From positions 1 through 48,147 of the forward strand of contig JAUVAS010000011.1 of assembly GCA_030591585.1 (NCBI GenBank): a stretch of DNA of 48,147 nucleotides, given 5' to 3'. The notes beneath the pieces were generated by a model. The model had not been told where the DNA came from. It saw only the letters and a program-made list of their open reading frames with translations, and did not search any database. Shown here one piece after another: positions 16,261-26,737 of the stretch (the first letter of the stretch is position 1; each line of letters opens with the position of its first letter). The position numbers and the translations under genes are program-made. The DNA comes from Flavobacterium sp. GTDB taxonomy: Bacteria > Bacteroidota > Bacteroidia > Flavobacteriales > Flavobacteriaceae.

Positions 16261-19200
16261 ATGAACACAAAAAATCATAAAGAATTTAAACTCTCTAGTT
16301 GGGCAATTACTAATAAAACAACGGTATTTGTTATCACTTTTATTATTCTTTTTTCCGGAATTTTGTCTTACACGAGCATGCCGAGGGAAAATTTCCCAGA
16401 AATAGTTATTCCACAAATTAGTATTTCTACTATTTATCCTGGAAACTCGGCACTAGATATTGAAAAACTAATCACCAAACCTTTAGAAAAAGAGATAAAT
16501 GCAATTACAGGAGTAGATGAGATTATTTCAAATTCTATACAAGGTTTCTCTAGCATTCAGGTAAAATTTGATTTTGACACAACACCTTTAGAAGCCCTTA
16601 GAAAAGTAAAGGATAAAATAGATATTGCTATGTCTGATAGTGATTTTCCTACAGATCTTCCAACAGAACCATCGGTAAGAGAATTAAATTTTTCTGAAAT
16701 GATGCCTATTATGAACATCAACCTTTCGGGAGAATTTTCTATGGATCAGCTTAAAGAGTATGCAGAATACCTAGAGGAAAAAATTGAAAAATTACCTGAA
16801 ATTTCTAGCGTAGACATTCGTGGGGTACAGGATAAAGAAGTAGAGATTGCTGTTGATCTATATAAAATGGAAGCTTCAAAAATTAGCTTTATAGATATTG
16901 AAAATGCAATAGCTTTTGAAAATATGACAATCTCTGGAGGAGACATTAAACAAAACGGAATAAGAAAAAATGTGCGAGTTATAGGAGAATTTACTTCCTA
17001 TAAGCAAATTAAAAACATCATTGTAAAACAGGAAAAAGGGAACATTGTTTATCTAAGAGATATTGCCAAAGTAACCTTTAAAGAACAAGAAAAAGAAAGT
17101 TATGCTCGGGAATACTCACACCCCGTTGTCATGTTAGATGTTAAAAAAAGAGGGGGAGAAAACCTGTTAAATGCTTCTCAAAAAATCACCAATATTATCA
17201 CCCTTGCTAGTGAGAATGTATTTCCTAAAAATTTAATTATTTCTAAAACAAACGACCAGTCTAACGATACAAAAACAATGGTTTCTGACCTTGAAAATAG
17301 CATTATTCTAGGGGTCATTTTAGTAGTAATTGTACTTTACTTTTTTTTAGGTTTTAGAAATGCTCTTTTTGTGGGTATTGCAATTCCATTATCTATGTTT
17401 TTATCATTTACTATTCTAAATTTTATGGGGGTTACTCTAAATACAATGGTTTTATTCTCCCTCGTAATTGCTTTAGGAATGCTTGTGGATAATGGTATTG
17501 TCGTTGTAGAAAACATTTATCGTTTGATGGATGAGGGGTATTCTAAAACAGACGCTGCAAAATTTGGTGTAGGTGAAGTAGCAATGCCTATTATAGCATC
17601 TACTGCAACAACATTAGCTGCATTTTTTCCATTAATACTCTGGGAAGGTATTATGGGAGAATTTATGAAATACCTCCCTATTACATTAATCATAGTATTG
17701 AGTTCTTCTTTATTTGTGGCTTTAGTAATCAACCCAACTCTTACTTCACTTTTTATGAAAGTGACCCCTAAGAAAGAAAAGAAAAAAACAGCACTTTCTA
17801 AATTAGAAAACAACTATGAAAAGACATTACAATACGCTTTACAAAAACACAGACCGTATCTATTTGTTGCAGGCACCTTTGTTTTATTATTTTTTACAGG
17901 GATTTTAATGGGAATTTTTCCTCCCAAAACATTGTTTTTCCCTAATACACAAGCTAAGCAAGTATTTGTGTTTATTGAATACCCTATCGGAACAGATTTA
18001 GAACAAACAAATCAAGTTTCTAAACGCATCGAGAAAGACATAGAAAACTACCTTAAAAAATATGAAGAAAATGGAGCTAATTTTTTAATTACTTCTGTTA
18101 TTGGTCAAGTAGGAGAAGGGACGGGAGACCCTAGTAAAGGACAAAACGGAAGTAAAACACCTAATAAAGCGAGGATAACTATCGATTTTGTTAAATTTCA
18201 AGACCGAAAAGGAATAGAAACCGAAAACGTACTCACCGGTATCCGAAATTTATTACACGGGTACCCAGGCATATCGATTGTCGTAGATAAACCTGAAGAT
18301 GGCCCTCCTACTGGAGCGCCTATTAGTATAGAAATTTCTGGAGATGACTATAATTTATTACTAGAAACAGCAAGCCAACTTAAAGCATTTGTCAATACTT
18401 CTAATGTAGCTGGTATTGAAGAGCTAAAGCTAGACATAGAACAAGGAAAGCCTGAAATTCCAATTATTGTAGATAGACAAAAAGCAAGAAGGCTAGGTGT
18501 TTCTACAGGTCAGATTGGAAATATAATTCGCACCTCCTTGTTTGGAAAAGAAATATCTACCTACAAAGGTTTAGAAGATGATTATCCTATTAATATTAGA
18601 TTAATGGACACTTATAGAAATAATAAAGTGGCACTTCTAAATCAAAAGATCACTTTCAGAGATCAAAGCAACGGGGAAATAAAACAAGTGCCTATTTCTG
18701 CGATAGCTACAGCAACCGAGACTACCACTTTTAGTGCGGTAAAACATATTGATTTAAATAGAGTGGTAACTGTTTACTCTAATGTACTGAACGATTATAA
18801 CGCAACAGAGGTAAACGATAAATTAAAAGAAACAATAAAAGGGTTTGATACTCCTAAAGGGGTTGAAATAACCTTTACAGGAGAACAAGAAGAACAAGCT
18901 AAACAAATGGCGTTTTTAAGTAAAGCTTTATTAATTGCTCTATTACTAATATTTCTAATCATGGTTGGGCAGTTTAATTCTGCATCCATTCCTATTATTA
19001 TTTCTATATCTGTATTGTTAAGTTTAATCGGGGTTTTGTTAGGCTTACTAATTTTTAGAATGGATTTTGTTATATTAATGACAATGATTGGTATTATTTC
19101 TCTAGCAGGAATTGTAGTAAATAACGCCATTGTTTTAATAGACTATACCTTATTAATTATACAAAGAAAAGAAAAAGAGAATGCACTTGCTCAAATAAAA

Positions 19201-19545
19201 ATAAGCGACAAACAGCTGCTTTTAGAAAGTATTGTTGAAGGTGGGAAAACACGTTTGCGCCCTGTATTATTAACAGCTATCACTACTATTTTAGGGCTAC
19301 TTCCACTAGCTTTAGGGATTAATATTAATTTTAGAACTCTCTTAACAGAATTGGATCCTAATTTTTATATAGGAGGAGAAAATGTTGCTTTTTGGGGACC
19401 TATGAGTTGGGCAATTATCTTCGGGCTAACCTTTGCTACTTTTTTAACGTTAATTATAATTCCTATTTTGTTTTATATTGTTTCTAGACTTAAAATATGG
19501 GTACAAGAAAAAAGAGGCTCAAAAATAATTATAGAAAATACGTAG
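16261..19545 (+). CDS. RND-family efflux permease (AcrB/SwrC-like)
   Basis: 1094 residues with the RND layout: TM1 (about 18-38), large periplasmic loop, TM2-6 (about 345-500), second loop, TM7-12 (about 885-1080). PREN(F)PEI near 40 is the usual start of the loop. In TM4 the proton-relay pair reads VDNGIVVVEN, so the second Asp of AcrB (Asp408) is Asn. In TM10 the AcrB Lys940 position is Asn (VVNNAIVLID). This DN/NN pattern is that of SwrC-like RND proteins rather than AcrB. It is the last gene of the tetR operon. The substrate is not predictable. Confidence 0.95.
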   Translation: MNTKNHKEFKLSSWAITNKTTVFVITFIILFSGILSYTSMPRENFPEIVIPQISISTIYPGNSALDIEKLITKPLEKEINAITGVDEIISNSIQGFSSIQVKFDFDTTPLEALRKVKDKIDIAMSDSDFPTDLPTEPSVRELNFSEMMPIMNINLSGEFSMDQLKEYAEYLEEKIEKLPEISSVDIRGVQDKEVEIAVDLYKMEASKISFIDIENAIAFENMTISGGDIKQNGIRKNVRVIGEFTSYKQIKNIIVKQEKGNIVYLRDIAKVTFKEQEKESYAREYSHPVVMLDVKKRGGENLLNASQKITNIITLASENVFPKNLIISKTNDQSNDTKTMVSDLENSIILGVILVVIVLYFFLGFRNALFVGIAIPLSMFLSFTILNFMGVTLNTMVLFSLVIALGMLVDNGIVVVENIYRLMDEGYSKTDAAKFGVGEVAMPIIASTATTLAAFFPLILWEGIMGEFMKYLPITLIIVLSSSLFVALVINPTLTSLFMKVTPKKEKKKTALSKLENNYEKTLQYALQKHRPYLFVAGTFVLLFFTGILMGIFPPKTLFFPNTQAKQVFVFIEYPIGTDLEQTNQVSKRIEKDIENYLKKYEENGANFLITSVIGQVGEGTGDPSKGQNGSKTPNKARITIDFVKFQDRKGIETENVLTGIRNLLHGYPGISIVVDKPEDGPPTGAPISIEISGDDYNLLLETASQLKAFVNTSNVAGIEELKLDIEQGKPEIPIIVDRQKARRLGVSTGQIGNIIRTSLFGKEISTYKGLEDDYPINIRLMDTYRNNKVALLNQKITFRDQSNGEIKQVPISAIATATETTTFSAVKHIDLNRVVTVYSNVLNDYNATEVNDKLKETIKGFDTPKGVEITFTGEQEEQAKQMAFLSKALLIALLLIFLIMVGQFNSASIPIIISISVLLSLIGVLLGLLIFRMDFVILMTMIGIISLAGIVVNNAIVLIDYTLLIIQRKEKENALAQIKISDKQLLLESIVEGGKTRLRPVLLTAITTILGLLPLALGININFRTLLTELDPNFYIGGENVAFWGPMSWAIIFGLTFATFLTLIIIPILFYIVSRLKIWVQEKRGSKIIIENT

Positions 19546-19577
19546 TTAGAACATTGTTTAGTTTACTGCATAAAAAA

Positions 19578-19611
19578 TCCCCTTTTTAATCGGTATTGAT
19601 TAAAAAGGGGA
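19578..19611. terminator. Terminator between convergent RND and TonB-receptor genes
   Basis: A perfect 14-bp stem (19578-19591 with 19598-19611) around a 6-nt loop GGTATT. Read on the minus strand the hairpin is followed by ATTTTTTA, so it is best suited to the TonB-receptor transcript. The plus-strand tail AATTAAATT is weaker. Confidence 0.88.
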
Positions 19612-19628
19612 ATTAAATTCGGCTTTAC

Positions 19629-22322
19629 TTAAAATGAAAAAGATAAACCTCCATTAATAATAGTTCCATTAAATCCAAATTGGTTTACTTCCCAAGGGTA
19701 TTTAAAACGCCCACCAAGATCAGTCACAAAATCTCCTTGAGTTTCAATAGTATCTGGATACACATTAAACAAGTTATTTGCCGAAACAAATATTGCAATG
19801 TGCTTATTAAAACGATAATTAACAATTAGGTCTGTTAATACTTTTCCAGCAAAAGTTTGATCATAAGCTTCATCTTCTAAAGGAAGTAAGCTGCCATCAG
19901 GTCCAAGTGGCGCACCATTTAAACCATTGTTTGAGTGTTGCCAAGTTACTTCACCAAAATAGGTGTTATTTAAAACAAAAGTCCATTTAGAAATTGAATA
20001 ATCAAGCCCTAAAATAGCTTTGGTCTGCGGTCTAGATGTTGTAATTCTAGATTGTTCTTTACGGTTAAAAATATCATATCCATTTTCCTCTAATATAGTA
20101 GGTGTATTAATAGTCCCTTCTATGGTAGTTTCATTATAGTTAAAAGCCAGCGTTGCTCCAAATTTTCCTTTTCCTAAATCTACTTTATTTAACGTAGCAA
20201 CTACATCAACCCCTGTTGTTTTAGTGTCAACAGCATTCACAAAGAATTTTAAACTGGTAATAGAATTTTCAATTAAAATTTCTTCAACAGGATTGATAGT
20301 ATCATCATCGCCATCAAAACCTATTTCACCAGAAAATAATACTCTATCATCTACTTCAACTTGGTAGAAATCTGCAGTTACCGAAATTTTTGGTGTTACT
20401 TTATAAGTAATACCAACAGAAAAGTTTTTAGAAGTTTCTGCTGTTAATTGTGGCACACCAAGTCCTTCTCTAATAATTGGATCAACATTGTTAAATGTTC
20501 CTTGATTTGAAATGGTTCCGCCAGAAACTAGCGTTTGGATATTACTTAAATAAATTTGATGTAACGATGGTGCTCTAAATCCAGTACCATACGAAGCTCT
20601 AATGGCTCCTTTATTATCGCCTAAAATATATCTCCCATTTACTTTCCAAGAAGTATTATCTCCAAAATCGCTAAAATCCTCATAACGAACTGCTCCTCCA
20701 ACTAATAATTTATCTGTAATATCCCATTCTAAATCTCCATAAACTCCAACACTACTTCTATCTTCTCTTAAAGCATTTGCAGGTTGTAATCCAGGAAATG
20801 ATTGAACTCCTCCTCCTACATACGAAGCAGGCTCTCCAGCATGAGCTACAAATTCTTCTCCTCTTACTTCGGCGCCAAACCCTAAGCTTACAGCACCAAA
20901 ACTTCTATTGATATCTAAATTCGCTAAAAGGCTACTAAAAGAATATGCTCCAACATCAAAAGACGTAGGGCTGTCTGCTCCTAAAGCTGGATTAATACTA
21001 TTATTAACTTCATAGTCTACAGCATTTCTTCCATAGGTTCCACTTAAATCAACATTAAACCCTGCTAAGTCCAATTTAACTCCAAGTGTATTGTAGTTAT
21101 CTCTAACTTTAGTTTCGAAAGTTGGTTGAAACCCTTGATATTCTGTTCCTTCTTCATGTAATAAATTATGAGGGTCTGGAATCCAGTAAGGAGTTCTGTA
21201 TAATGCAAAACTTGTTCCTTCACGATAGGTAAATCCTCCAAAAGAATACACTTTAGCATCTCCATTACCAAATGGCAATCCAAAGTTATAAAATACATCT
21301 CCTTTTTTAAGTTCTGGTTGACCAACGGTCATCCCCAAATCTGGATTCTCACTTAACCAATCACCCCAATCTGGATTATCTGCTAAAACTCCAAAAAGAA
21401 CATCTTCTCCAGGTTCGCCTGCTCTATTAGTTTTATCTTGTTGATAATATCCAAATGTTATATTAAAAAATCCGCCTCTTTCACCAATGGCTAGGCCTGT
21501 GTTTAAATCGGCAGCAAAGTTAAAACCGTCACCTTCTGTTGTAACTCCAGAAGTTATATTTACTTCAGTTGTACCAACATCTTCTCTTAAAACCAAGTTG
21601 ATTACTCCTGCAATAGCGTCAGACCCGTACTGTGCAGATGCTCCATCTCTTAACACTTCAACTCGTTTAAGTGCCGCAGCGGGGATACTTTTTAAATCTA
21701 CACCAACTTCTCCTTTTCCTGGAGTATCATTTATATATACCAAGGCACTTTGGTTCTTTCTTTTCCCATTTATTAATACCAATGTTCTACTTGGTCCTAA
21801 TCCTCTAAGATCAGCTGGATCAAAATGTGCGGTTGCATCAGATATTGTTTGATTTGTTGAGTTAAAAGATGGCACTTTATAAGTTAACATCTTATCTACT
21901 GTAATTTTTCCAGTATTCTTTAATTCTTTTATTGAAATATTATCAATAGGAACTAAAGATGTCATAACTGTTCTTGGCTTTGAACGGTTACCAACGAGTA
22001 CTATCTCGTCTAATGCTACTCCTTCTTCTAAGCTAACTGCTACAGGTTGGTTTAAACTAACCACAATCTCGGATATTGTAGATCCCGTTGAGGATACTTC
22101 TAGAGTTACTGGCAGACTTTCTACCGTAAGTGAAAATTTACCATCAAAATCTGTGATGGTTCCAGTTGTTGTTCCTTTTACAAGAACATTTGCTCCAGAT
22201 AATGGTTCATTGCTTCCTGCTTGGGTTACAGTGCCTGTAATTATCTCTTGTGCAAATGTAAAAAGAGGCAATAAAAGCAGTAATAACAAGAGTTTCCTGT
22301 GTTTAAAGTTGTTTTGTTTCAT
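19629..22322 (-). CDS. TonB-dependent outer-membrane receptor
   Basis: 897 residues. Signal peptide (about 1-24, with a run of eight Leu), a CarboxypepD_reg-like domain (about 27-105, GSNEPLSGANVLVKGTTTG, FDGKFSLTV), the plug domain (about 115-250, LRGLGPSRTLVLINGKR, VEVLRDGASAQYGSDAIAG), then a 22-strand barrel ending in Phe (GLSFSF). A plug this well conserved implies a working TonB-coupled importer. No SusD-like partner is adjacent, and no nearby gene points to the ligand, so it may be a siderophore, peptide or other small-ligand receptor. It has its own promoter region, divergent from aspS. Confidence 0.95.
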   Translation of the reverse strand: MKQNNFKHRKLLLLLLLLPLFTFAQEIITGTVTQAGSNEPLSGANVLVKGTTTGTITDFDGKFSLTVESLPVTLEVSSTGSTISEIVVSLNQPVAVSLEEGVALDEIVLVGNRSKPRTVMTSLVPIDNISIKELKNTGKITVDKMLTYKVPSFNSTNQTISDATAHFDPADLRGLGPSRTLVLINGKRKNQSALVYINDTPGKGEVGVDLKSIPAAALKRVEVLRDGASAQYGSDAIAGVINLVLREDVGTTEVNITSGVTTEGDGFNFAADLNTGLAIGERGGFFNITFGYYQQDKTNRAGEPGEDVLFGVLADNPDWGDWLSENPDLGMTVGQPELKKGDVFYNFGLPFGNGDAKVYSFGGFTYREGTSFALYRTPYWIPDPHNLLHEEGTEYQGFQPTFETKVRDNYNTLGVKLDLAGFNVDLSGTYGRNAVDYEVNNSINPALGADSPTSFDVGAYSFSSLLANLDINRSFGAVSLGFGAEVRGEEFVAHAGEPASYVGGGVQSFPGLQPANALREDRSSVGVYGDLEWDITDKLLVGGAVRYEDFSDFGDNTSWKVNGRYILGDNKGAIRASYGTGFRAPSLHQIYLSNIQTLVSGGTISNQGTFNNVDPIIREGLGVPQLTAETSKNFSVGITYKVTPKISVTADFYQVEVDDRVLFSGEIGFDGDDDTINPVEEILIENSITSLKFFVNAVDTKTTGVDVVATLNKVDLGKGKFGATLAFNYNETTIEGTINTPTILEENGYDIFNRKEQSRITTSRPQTKAILGLDYSISKWTFVLNNTYFGEVTWQHSNNGLNGAPLGPDGSLLPLEDEAYDQTFAGKVLTDLIVNYRFNKHIAIFVSANNLFNVYPDTIETQGDFVTDLGGRFKYPWEVNQFGFNGTIINGGLSFSF

Positions 22323-22476
22323 TGTTAGTGATTTTAAGTTTATATATCGAATTTACTAAAGTTTTATAAATAATCCACAATCTTTAAAATTTTAACAATA
22401 ATCTTACACATAATTACTTTCTAATCATCAATTTAATCTTTTATCAAAATATTTATTAATTGCCCTTTTATCTTAT

Positions 22477-22484
22477 TAAATTTG
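22477..22484 (+). promoter_or_regulatory. Candidate -7 promoter element for aspS
   Basis: TAAATTTG matches the TAnnTTTG consensus. It is 63 nt upstream of the aspS ATG. The nearest TTG (22460-22462) is only 14 nt away, shorter than the usual 19-23 nt, so the -33 part is uncertain. Confidence 0.4.
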
Positions 22485-22547
22485 CAAACCTTTAAAAATC
22501 CGTTTGATTTTACTAAAGGAGCAAATACTAAATAAATATTTTTCAGA

Positions 22548-24302
22548 ATGTACAGAAGTCATACTTGTGGTGAACTAACTAAAAATCACATAAATAATAC
22601 AGTAACCCTTGCTGGATGGGTTCATAAATCTAGAGACAAAGGGTTTATGATTTGGATTGATCTTCGGGATCGCTACGGAATTACCCAACTTATTTTTGAT
22701 GAAGAACGAACTTCTTCAGAGTTGATGGAGCAAGCAAAAAATCTTGGGCGTGAATTTGTAGTTCAAATTACCGGAACTGTAATTGAAAGAGCTTCTAAAA
22801 ACCCGAACATTCCAACGGGAGATATTGAGATTTTAGTTTCAGAATTAAAAGTTTTAAACGCTTCGCTAACCCCTCCTTTTACAATTGAGGATACTACTGA
22901 TGGTGGAGAGGATTTACGAATGAAATACAGATATCTTGATATTAGAAGAAATCCTGTTAGAGAGAACCTTGTCTTCCGTCATAAAGTTGCGATGGCAGTT
23001 CGTAATTATTTATCTGAAAGAGATTTTGTTGAAGTAGAAACTCCGTATTTAATAAAATCTACACCTGAAGGAGCTCGTGATTTTGTAGTGCCTTCTCGTA
23101 TGAATGAAGGACAATTTTATGCGCTTCCTCAATCTCCTCAAACCTTTAAACAATTGCTAATGGTGGGCGGAATGGATAAATATTTTCAGATTGTAAAATG
23201 TTTTAGAGATGAAGATTTACGTGCCGACCGTCAACCAGAATTTACACAGATTGACTGCGAAATGGCATTTGTAGAACAAGAAGATATTCTAAATACTTTC
23301 GAAGGATTAACACGTCACTTAATAAAAGAAATTAAGGGAGTTGATGTTGGAGAATTTCCAAGAATGACTTACGATGAAGCAATGAAACGCTACGGAAACG
23401 ATAAACCAGACATTCGTTTTGGAATGGAGTTTGGAGAGCTTAATGACGTTGCTCAACATAAAGAATTTACTATTTTTAACGCTGCCGAATTAGTTGTAGG
23501 TATTGCTGTACCAGGCGGGAATAGTTATTCTAGAAAAGATATAGACAAATTAATAGATTGGATAAGACGCCCTCAAGTAGGTGCTTTAGGGATGGTTTAC
23601 GTTCGTTGTAATGATGACGGAACTTATAAATCTTCCGTAGATAAATTTTACGATCAAGAAGACTTGGCAAACTGGGCAAAGGCTACAGGAGCTAAAAAAG
23701 GAGATTTAATATGTGTGCTTTCAGGAGACACTCATAAAGTTAGAACTCAATTAAGTGCCTTACGAATGGAATTGGCAGAACGTTTAGGCTTGCGTAAATC
23801 AGATGAATTTGCTCCCTTATGGGTGGTGGATTTCCCATTATTAGAATGGGATGAAGAAACCAAAAGATACCATGCAATGCATCATCCGTTCACTTCACCA
23901 AAGCCAGAACAGATTGAATTATTAAAAACAAACCCTGGTGATGTGAAGGCAAATGCGTACGATATTGTCTTAAACGGAAATGAAATAGGTGGCGGATCTA
24001 TTAGGATTCACGATAAAGAAACCCAAGCGATGATGTTTGATTATTTAGGATTTACTCCTGAAGAAGCCAAAGCACAATTCGGATTTTTAATGGATGCTTT
24101 TGAATACGGAGCACCACCACACGGAGGTATTGCATTTGGGTTGGATAGGTTAGTTGCCATTTTAGGCGGACAAGAAACCATTCGAGATTTTATTGCATTT
24201 CCTAAGAATAATTCAGGAAGAGATGTAATGATTGATGCTCCAGCAGCAATTGATACTACACAGCTACAAGAGCTTTCTTTAAAATTAGATATAAAAGCTT
24301 AA
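22548..24302 (+). CDS. aspS: Aspartate--tRNA ligase
   Basis: Charges tRNA-Asp. 584 residues, the bacterial-type length. N-terminal OB-fold anticodon-binding domain (1-110, [20 protein letters not shown]), class II catalytic core with motif 2 ([18 protein letters not shown]), the bacterial GAD insertion (about 285-410), and motif 3 GIAFGLDRL near the C-terminus. Only one AspRS is seen, so discriminating or not cannot be judged without knowing whether GatCAB occurs. It is followed 20 nt later by the ClC gene. Confidence 0.97.
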   Translation: MYRSHTCGELTKNHINNTVTLAGWVHKSRDKGFMIWIDLRDRYGITQLIFDEERTSSELMEQAKNLGREFVVQITGTVIERASKNPNIPTGDIEILVSELKVLNASLTPPFTIEDTTDGGEDLRMKYRYLDIRRNPVRENLVFRHKVAMAVRNYLSERDFVEVETPYLIKSTPEGARDFVVPSRMNEGQFYALPQSPQTFKQLLMVGGMDKYFQIVKCFRDEDLRADRQPEFTQIDCEMAFVEQEDILNTFEGLTRHLIKEIKGVDVGEFPRMTYDEAMKRYGNDKPDIRFGMEFGELNDVAQHKEFTIFNAAELVVGIAVPGGNSYSRKDIDKLIDWIRRPQVGALGMVYVRCNDDGTYKSSVDKFYDQEDLANWAKATGAKKGDLICVLSGDTHKVRTQLSALRMELAERLGLRKSDEFAPLWVVDFPLLEWDEETKRYHAMHHPFTSPKPEQIELLKTNPGDVKANAYDIVLNGNEIGGGSIRIHDKETQAMMFDYLGFTPEEAKAQFGFLMDAFEYGAPPHGGIAFGLDRLVAILGGQETIRDFIAFPKNNSGRDVMIDAPAAIDTTQLQELSLKLDIKA

Positions 24303-24322
24303 TTTTTTAATACCCACATAAA

Positions 24323-26119
24323 GTGCAAGGTCAAAAAAAATCATTGCTCACTAAATTTTTAGTCTGGCGATTAAAGCACATTCCTCATAAACAATTTGTA
24401 AATATTGTTAGTGCCTTGATTGGTCTTTTAGCAGGTCTTGGCGCAGTTACTTTAAAAAACTTAACGCACTTTATTCAACGATTACTTGAAGGAGAATTTA
24501 TTAAAGAAATTCATCAAGCATTTTATTTTATCTTTCCCATTTTAGGTCTGTTTCTTACACTCTTAACGATAAAATATATTATCAGAAAAAAAGTAGGCCA
24601 TGGAATTCCTTCTACATTATTTGCCATTTCAAAATTAAAAGGATTAATGCCCAGACACCAAATGTGGGCATCCTTATTAACGGCACCCCTTACAGTTGGA
24701 TTTGGGGGATCTGTTGGGCTGGAAGGCCCTACGGTTGCAACTGGAGCAGCTTTGGGCTCTAATTTATCTAGGGTATTCCATTTAAACCAAACAACCCGTA
24801 CTTTATTAATTGGATGTGCTGCTGCTGGAGCGATGTCCTCCATTTTTAAAGCTCCCATTGCAGCTATTATTTTTGCGGTGGAGATTTTTAGTTTAGAATT
24901 AACCATTGCTTCTATGATCCCGTTATTAATAGCTTCTATAACAGCTGTTTTAACCTCTTATTTTTTTCTTGGTGACGATGTGTTGTTTCATTTTCAACTA
25001 CAAGATAAATTTGATCTAAAGGATGTTATATTTTATATAATTCTAGGAATAACCTCCGCGTTTACTTCCATTTATTTCAGTAAAATATACTTTGCTGTTA
25101 GCAACTTTTTTAAAAGGTTTGCAAATCCCTATAAACGATTATTAATTGGAGGGGTTCTTTTAGGAGTTTTAGTGTATTTAATTCCGCCACTATTTGGAGA
25201 AGGCTACGAAACCATCAACAATATTTTACACGGAAACATTAATGAAGTAACTACCAATACTATTTTTAATTCTGTTTCAGATAATATTTGGGTTATTCTT
25301 TCACTGTTAGTAGGATTGGTGACTTTTAAAGTAATTGCCATGTCTCTTACTTTTGGTGCTGGAGGGGTTGGAGGCGTGTTTGCACCTACACTTTTTACAG
25401 GTAGTATTTCGGGGTATATTGTAGCGATCCTCATAAATTACAGTAATTTATTTAATCACCATTTATCGGCTACCAACTTTGCGATGGTGGGTATGGCTGG
25501 TCTTATGGCAGGAGTTTTACACGCCCCATTAACAGCCATATTTTTAATAGCAGAAATTACTGGAGGTTATGAGTTGTTTATCCCCTTGATGATCGTTTCT
25601 TCCATTTCTTTTGCGATTACAAAATCGTTTATTCCTCATAATATTTATGCTTCAGAATTAGCCAAAAGAGGAGAGCTTATTACACATAATAAAGATCATG
25701 CTGTTTTAACTTTAATGGATTTGAAAAAAGTAGTGGAAACTAATTTTATTGAAGTGTATCCAGAAATGAAACTAAAAAAAATAGTGAAAGATGCTGTTGT
25801 AAAATCAAACCGTAATATATTCCCTGTTGTAAATAAGGAAACAAAAGCTTTAGAAGGAATTATTTTATTAGACGATTTGCGTCCTATTATGTTTAACAGG
25901 TCTTTGTATAAAAAAGTAATTGCTCGAGAACTTATGCACAATCCTCCTGCAATAATTTATTTAAACGAAGATAAAATGACCGATGTAATGAGAAAATTTC
26001 AAGACACAGGTGCTTGGAATCTTCCCGTTATTAAAGACAATCGTTATGTTGGGTTTGTTTCAAAATCAAAATTACTTACGGCATATAGAAGAAAATTAAT
26101 AGATTTTTCAAATAAATAA
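24323..26119 (+). CDS. ClC-family chloride transporter with CBS pair
   Basis: 598 residues. ClC core of about 430 residues with many helices. The three ion-path motifs are visible: GHGIPST (His at the position of Ser107 of the E. coli protein), GLEGPT (external gating Glu kept), and GGVGGVFAPTLFTG. The internal proton Glu (E203 in E. coli) aligns with Ile in IIFAVEIF. Two CBS domains fill about 455-590, which often bind nucleotides. The start is GTG at 24323. It lies 20 nt after aspS and 4 nt before a small membrane-protein gene. Antiporter or channel mode is undecided. Confidence 0.92.
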   Translation: MQGQKKSLLTKFLVWRLKHIPHKQFVNIVSALIGLLAGLGAVTLKNLTHFIQRLLEGEFIKEIHQAFYFIFPILGLFLTLLTIKYIIRKKVGHGIPSTLFAISKLKGLMPRHQMWASLLTAPLTVGFGGSVGLEGPTVATGAALGSNLSRVFHLNQTTRTLLIGCAAAGAMSSIFKAPIAAIIFAVEIFSLELTIASMIPLLIASITAVLTSYFFLGDDVLFHFQLQDKFDLKDVIFYIILGITSAFTSIYFSKIYFAVSNFFKRFANPYKRLLIGGVLLGVLVYLIPPLFGEGYETINNILHGNINEVTTNTIFNSVSDNIWVILSLLVGLVTFKVIAMSLTFGAGGVGGVFAPTLFTGSISGYIVAILINYSNLFNHHLSATNFAMVGMAGLMAGVLHAPLTAIFLIAEITGGYELFIPLMIVSSISFAITKSFIPHNIYASELAKRGELITHNKDHAVLTLMDLKKVVETNFIEVYPEMKLKKIVKDAVVKSNRNIFPVVNKETKALEGIILLDDLRPIMFNRSLYKKVIARELMHNPPAIIYLNEDKMTDVMRKFQDTGAWNLPVIKDNRYVGFVSKSKLLTAYRRKLIDFSNK

Positions 26120-26123
26120 AACG

Positions 26124-26384
26124 ATGAAAAGAATTCTACAACTGCTTTTTATAATAGATTTAATTGGACTTTGCTATGGATTTTATATTAAAACCGATGC
26201 CGAAGCCAAAGGAAATCTCTTTATTGGCTTGTCTTTAGTGTTACTGTTCTTTGTCATTATGCCGTTATTTATTTACCACCGTTCAAAAGGAAAAAATGTA
26301 AAAGACTACATGCTTTCTAAAGAGAATATTCTAAAAATGAGAGAATTCAACGACTCAAAAGACTCAAAAGATTCTAAAAACTAA
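26124..26384 (+). CDS. Small two-helix membrane protein
   Basis: 86 residues: helix 1 about 4-22, helix 2 about 32-52, then a basic cytoplasmic tail (HRSKGKNVKDY) and a C-terminus made of repeated DSKDSKDSK. The gene starts 4 nt after the ClC stop, which indicates co-translation. It could be an accessory subunit of the transporter, but no family is recognised, so this is inference from position. Confidence 0.75.
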   Translation: MKRILQLLFIIDLIGLCYGFYIKTDAEAKGNLFIGLSLVLLFFVIMPLFIYHRSKGKNVKDYMLSKENILKMREFNDSKDSKDSKN

Positions 26385-26439
26385 CCTATTAGCTGTTTTT
26401 CTAAATTATCATTACTTAAGAAAACTTTAATATTTCACA

Positions 26440-26447
26440 TATCTTTG
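26440..26447 (+). promoter_or_regulatory. Candidate -7 promoter element of the cold-shock gene
   Basis: TATCTTTG is an exact TAnnTTTG match, 15 nt before the ATG at 26463. It also shows that a TTG at 26445, in frame upstream, is promoter and not start codon. The leader would be only about 10 nt, unlike the long leader of E. coli cspA. No clear -33 box is seen. Confidence 0.6.
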
Positions 26448-26462
26448 ACGCTATTATTTACA

Positions 26463-26660
26463 ATGGAAGGTACAGTGAAATTTTTTAACGAATCAAAAGG
26501 TTTTGGATTTATTACAAACGATGACACCCAAAAAGACATCTTTGTACACATCACCGGTCTTAATGGCGAAACACTTAACGAAGGAGACAAAGTTGAATAT
26601 GTAGAAGAGGAAGGCAGAAAAGGTATGACCGCTGCTCAAGTTCGTCTTATTCACGAATAA
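26463..26660 (+). CDS. Cold-shock-domain protein (CspA family)
   Basis: A 65-residue single cold-shock domain from the ATG at 26463. RNP1 KGFGFI and RNP2 DIFVH, the aromatic single-stranded nucleic-acid-binding motifs, are both intact. It begins MEGTVKFFNESKGFGF. It acts in the cytoplasm as an RNA chaperone; whether cold-induced cannot be told. It is monocistronic, with a promoter box just upstream and a strong terminator 24 nt after the stop. Confidence 0.95.
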   Translation: MEGTVKFFNESKGFGFITNDDTQKDIFVHITGLNGETLNEGDKVEYVEEEGRKGMTAAQVRLIHE

Positions 26661-26683
26661 GAGATAAAGATTACAAAATTTTT

Positions 26684-26716
26684 AAAGCCCCTTTTGCTAA
26701 GCAAAAGGGGCTTTTT
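26684..26716 (+). terminator. Rho-independent terminator of the cold-shock gene
   Basis: A 14-bp perfect stem AAAGCCCCTTTTGC (26684-26697) with its complement (26701-26714), a 3-nt loop, and a T-run to 26716. The A-tract on the left may also let it serve the minus strand. Confidence 0.92.
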
Positions 26717-26737
26717 ATCATTCAGCACTTTCATTTA

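Noticed and set aside
21065-21325. Open frame on the same strand inside the TonB receptor, possible frameshift
   Set aside because: The main frame is continuous over 897 codons with plug and barrel intact; the other frame is a chance overlap.
26445-26462. TTG start adding six residues to the cold-shock protein
   Set aside because: It lies inside the TATCTTTG promoter box, and the domain starts at the ATG at 26463.
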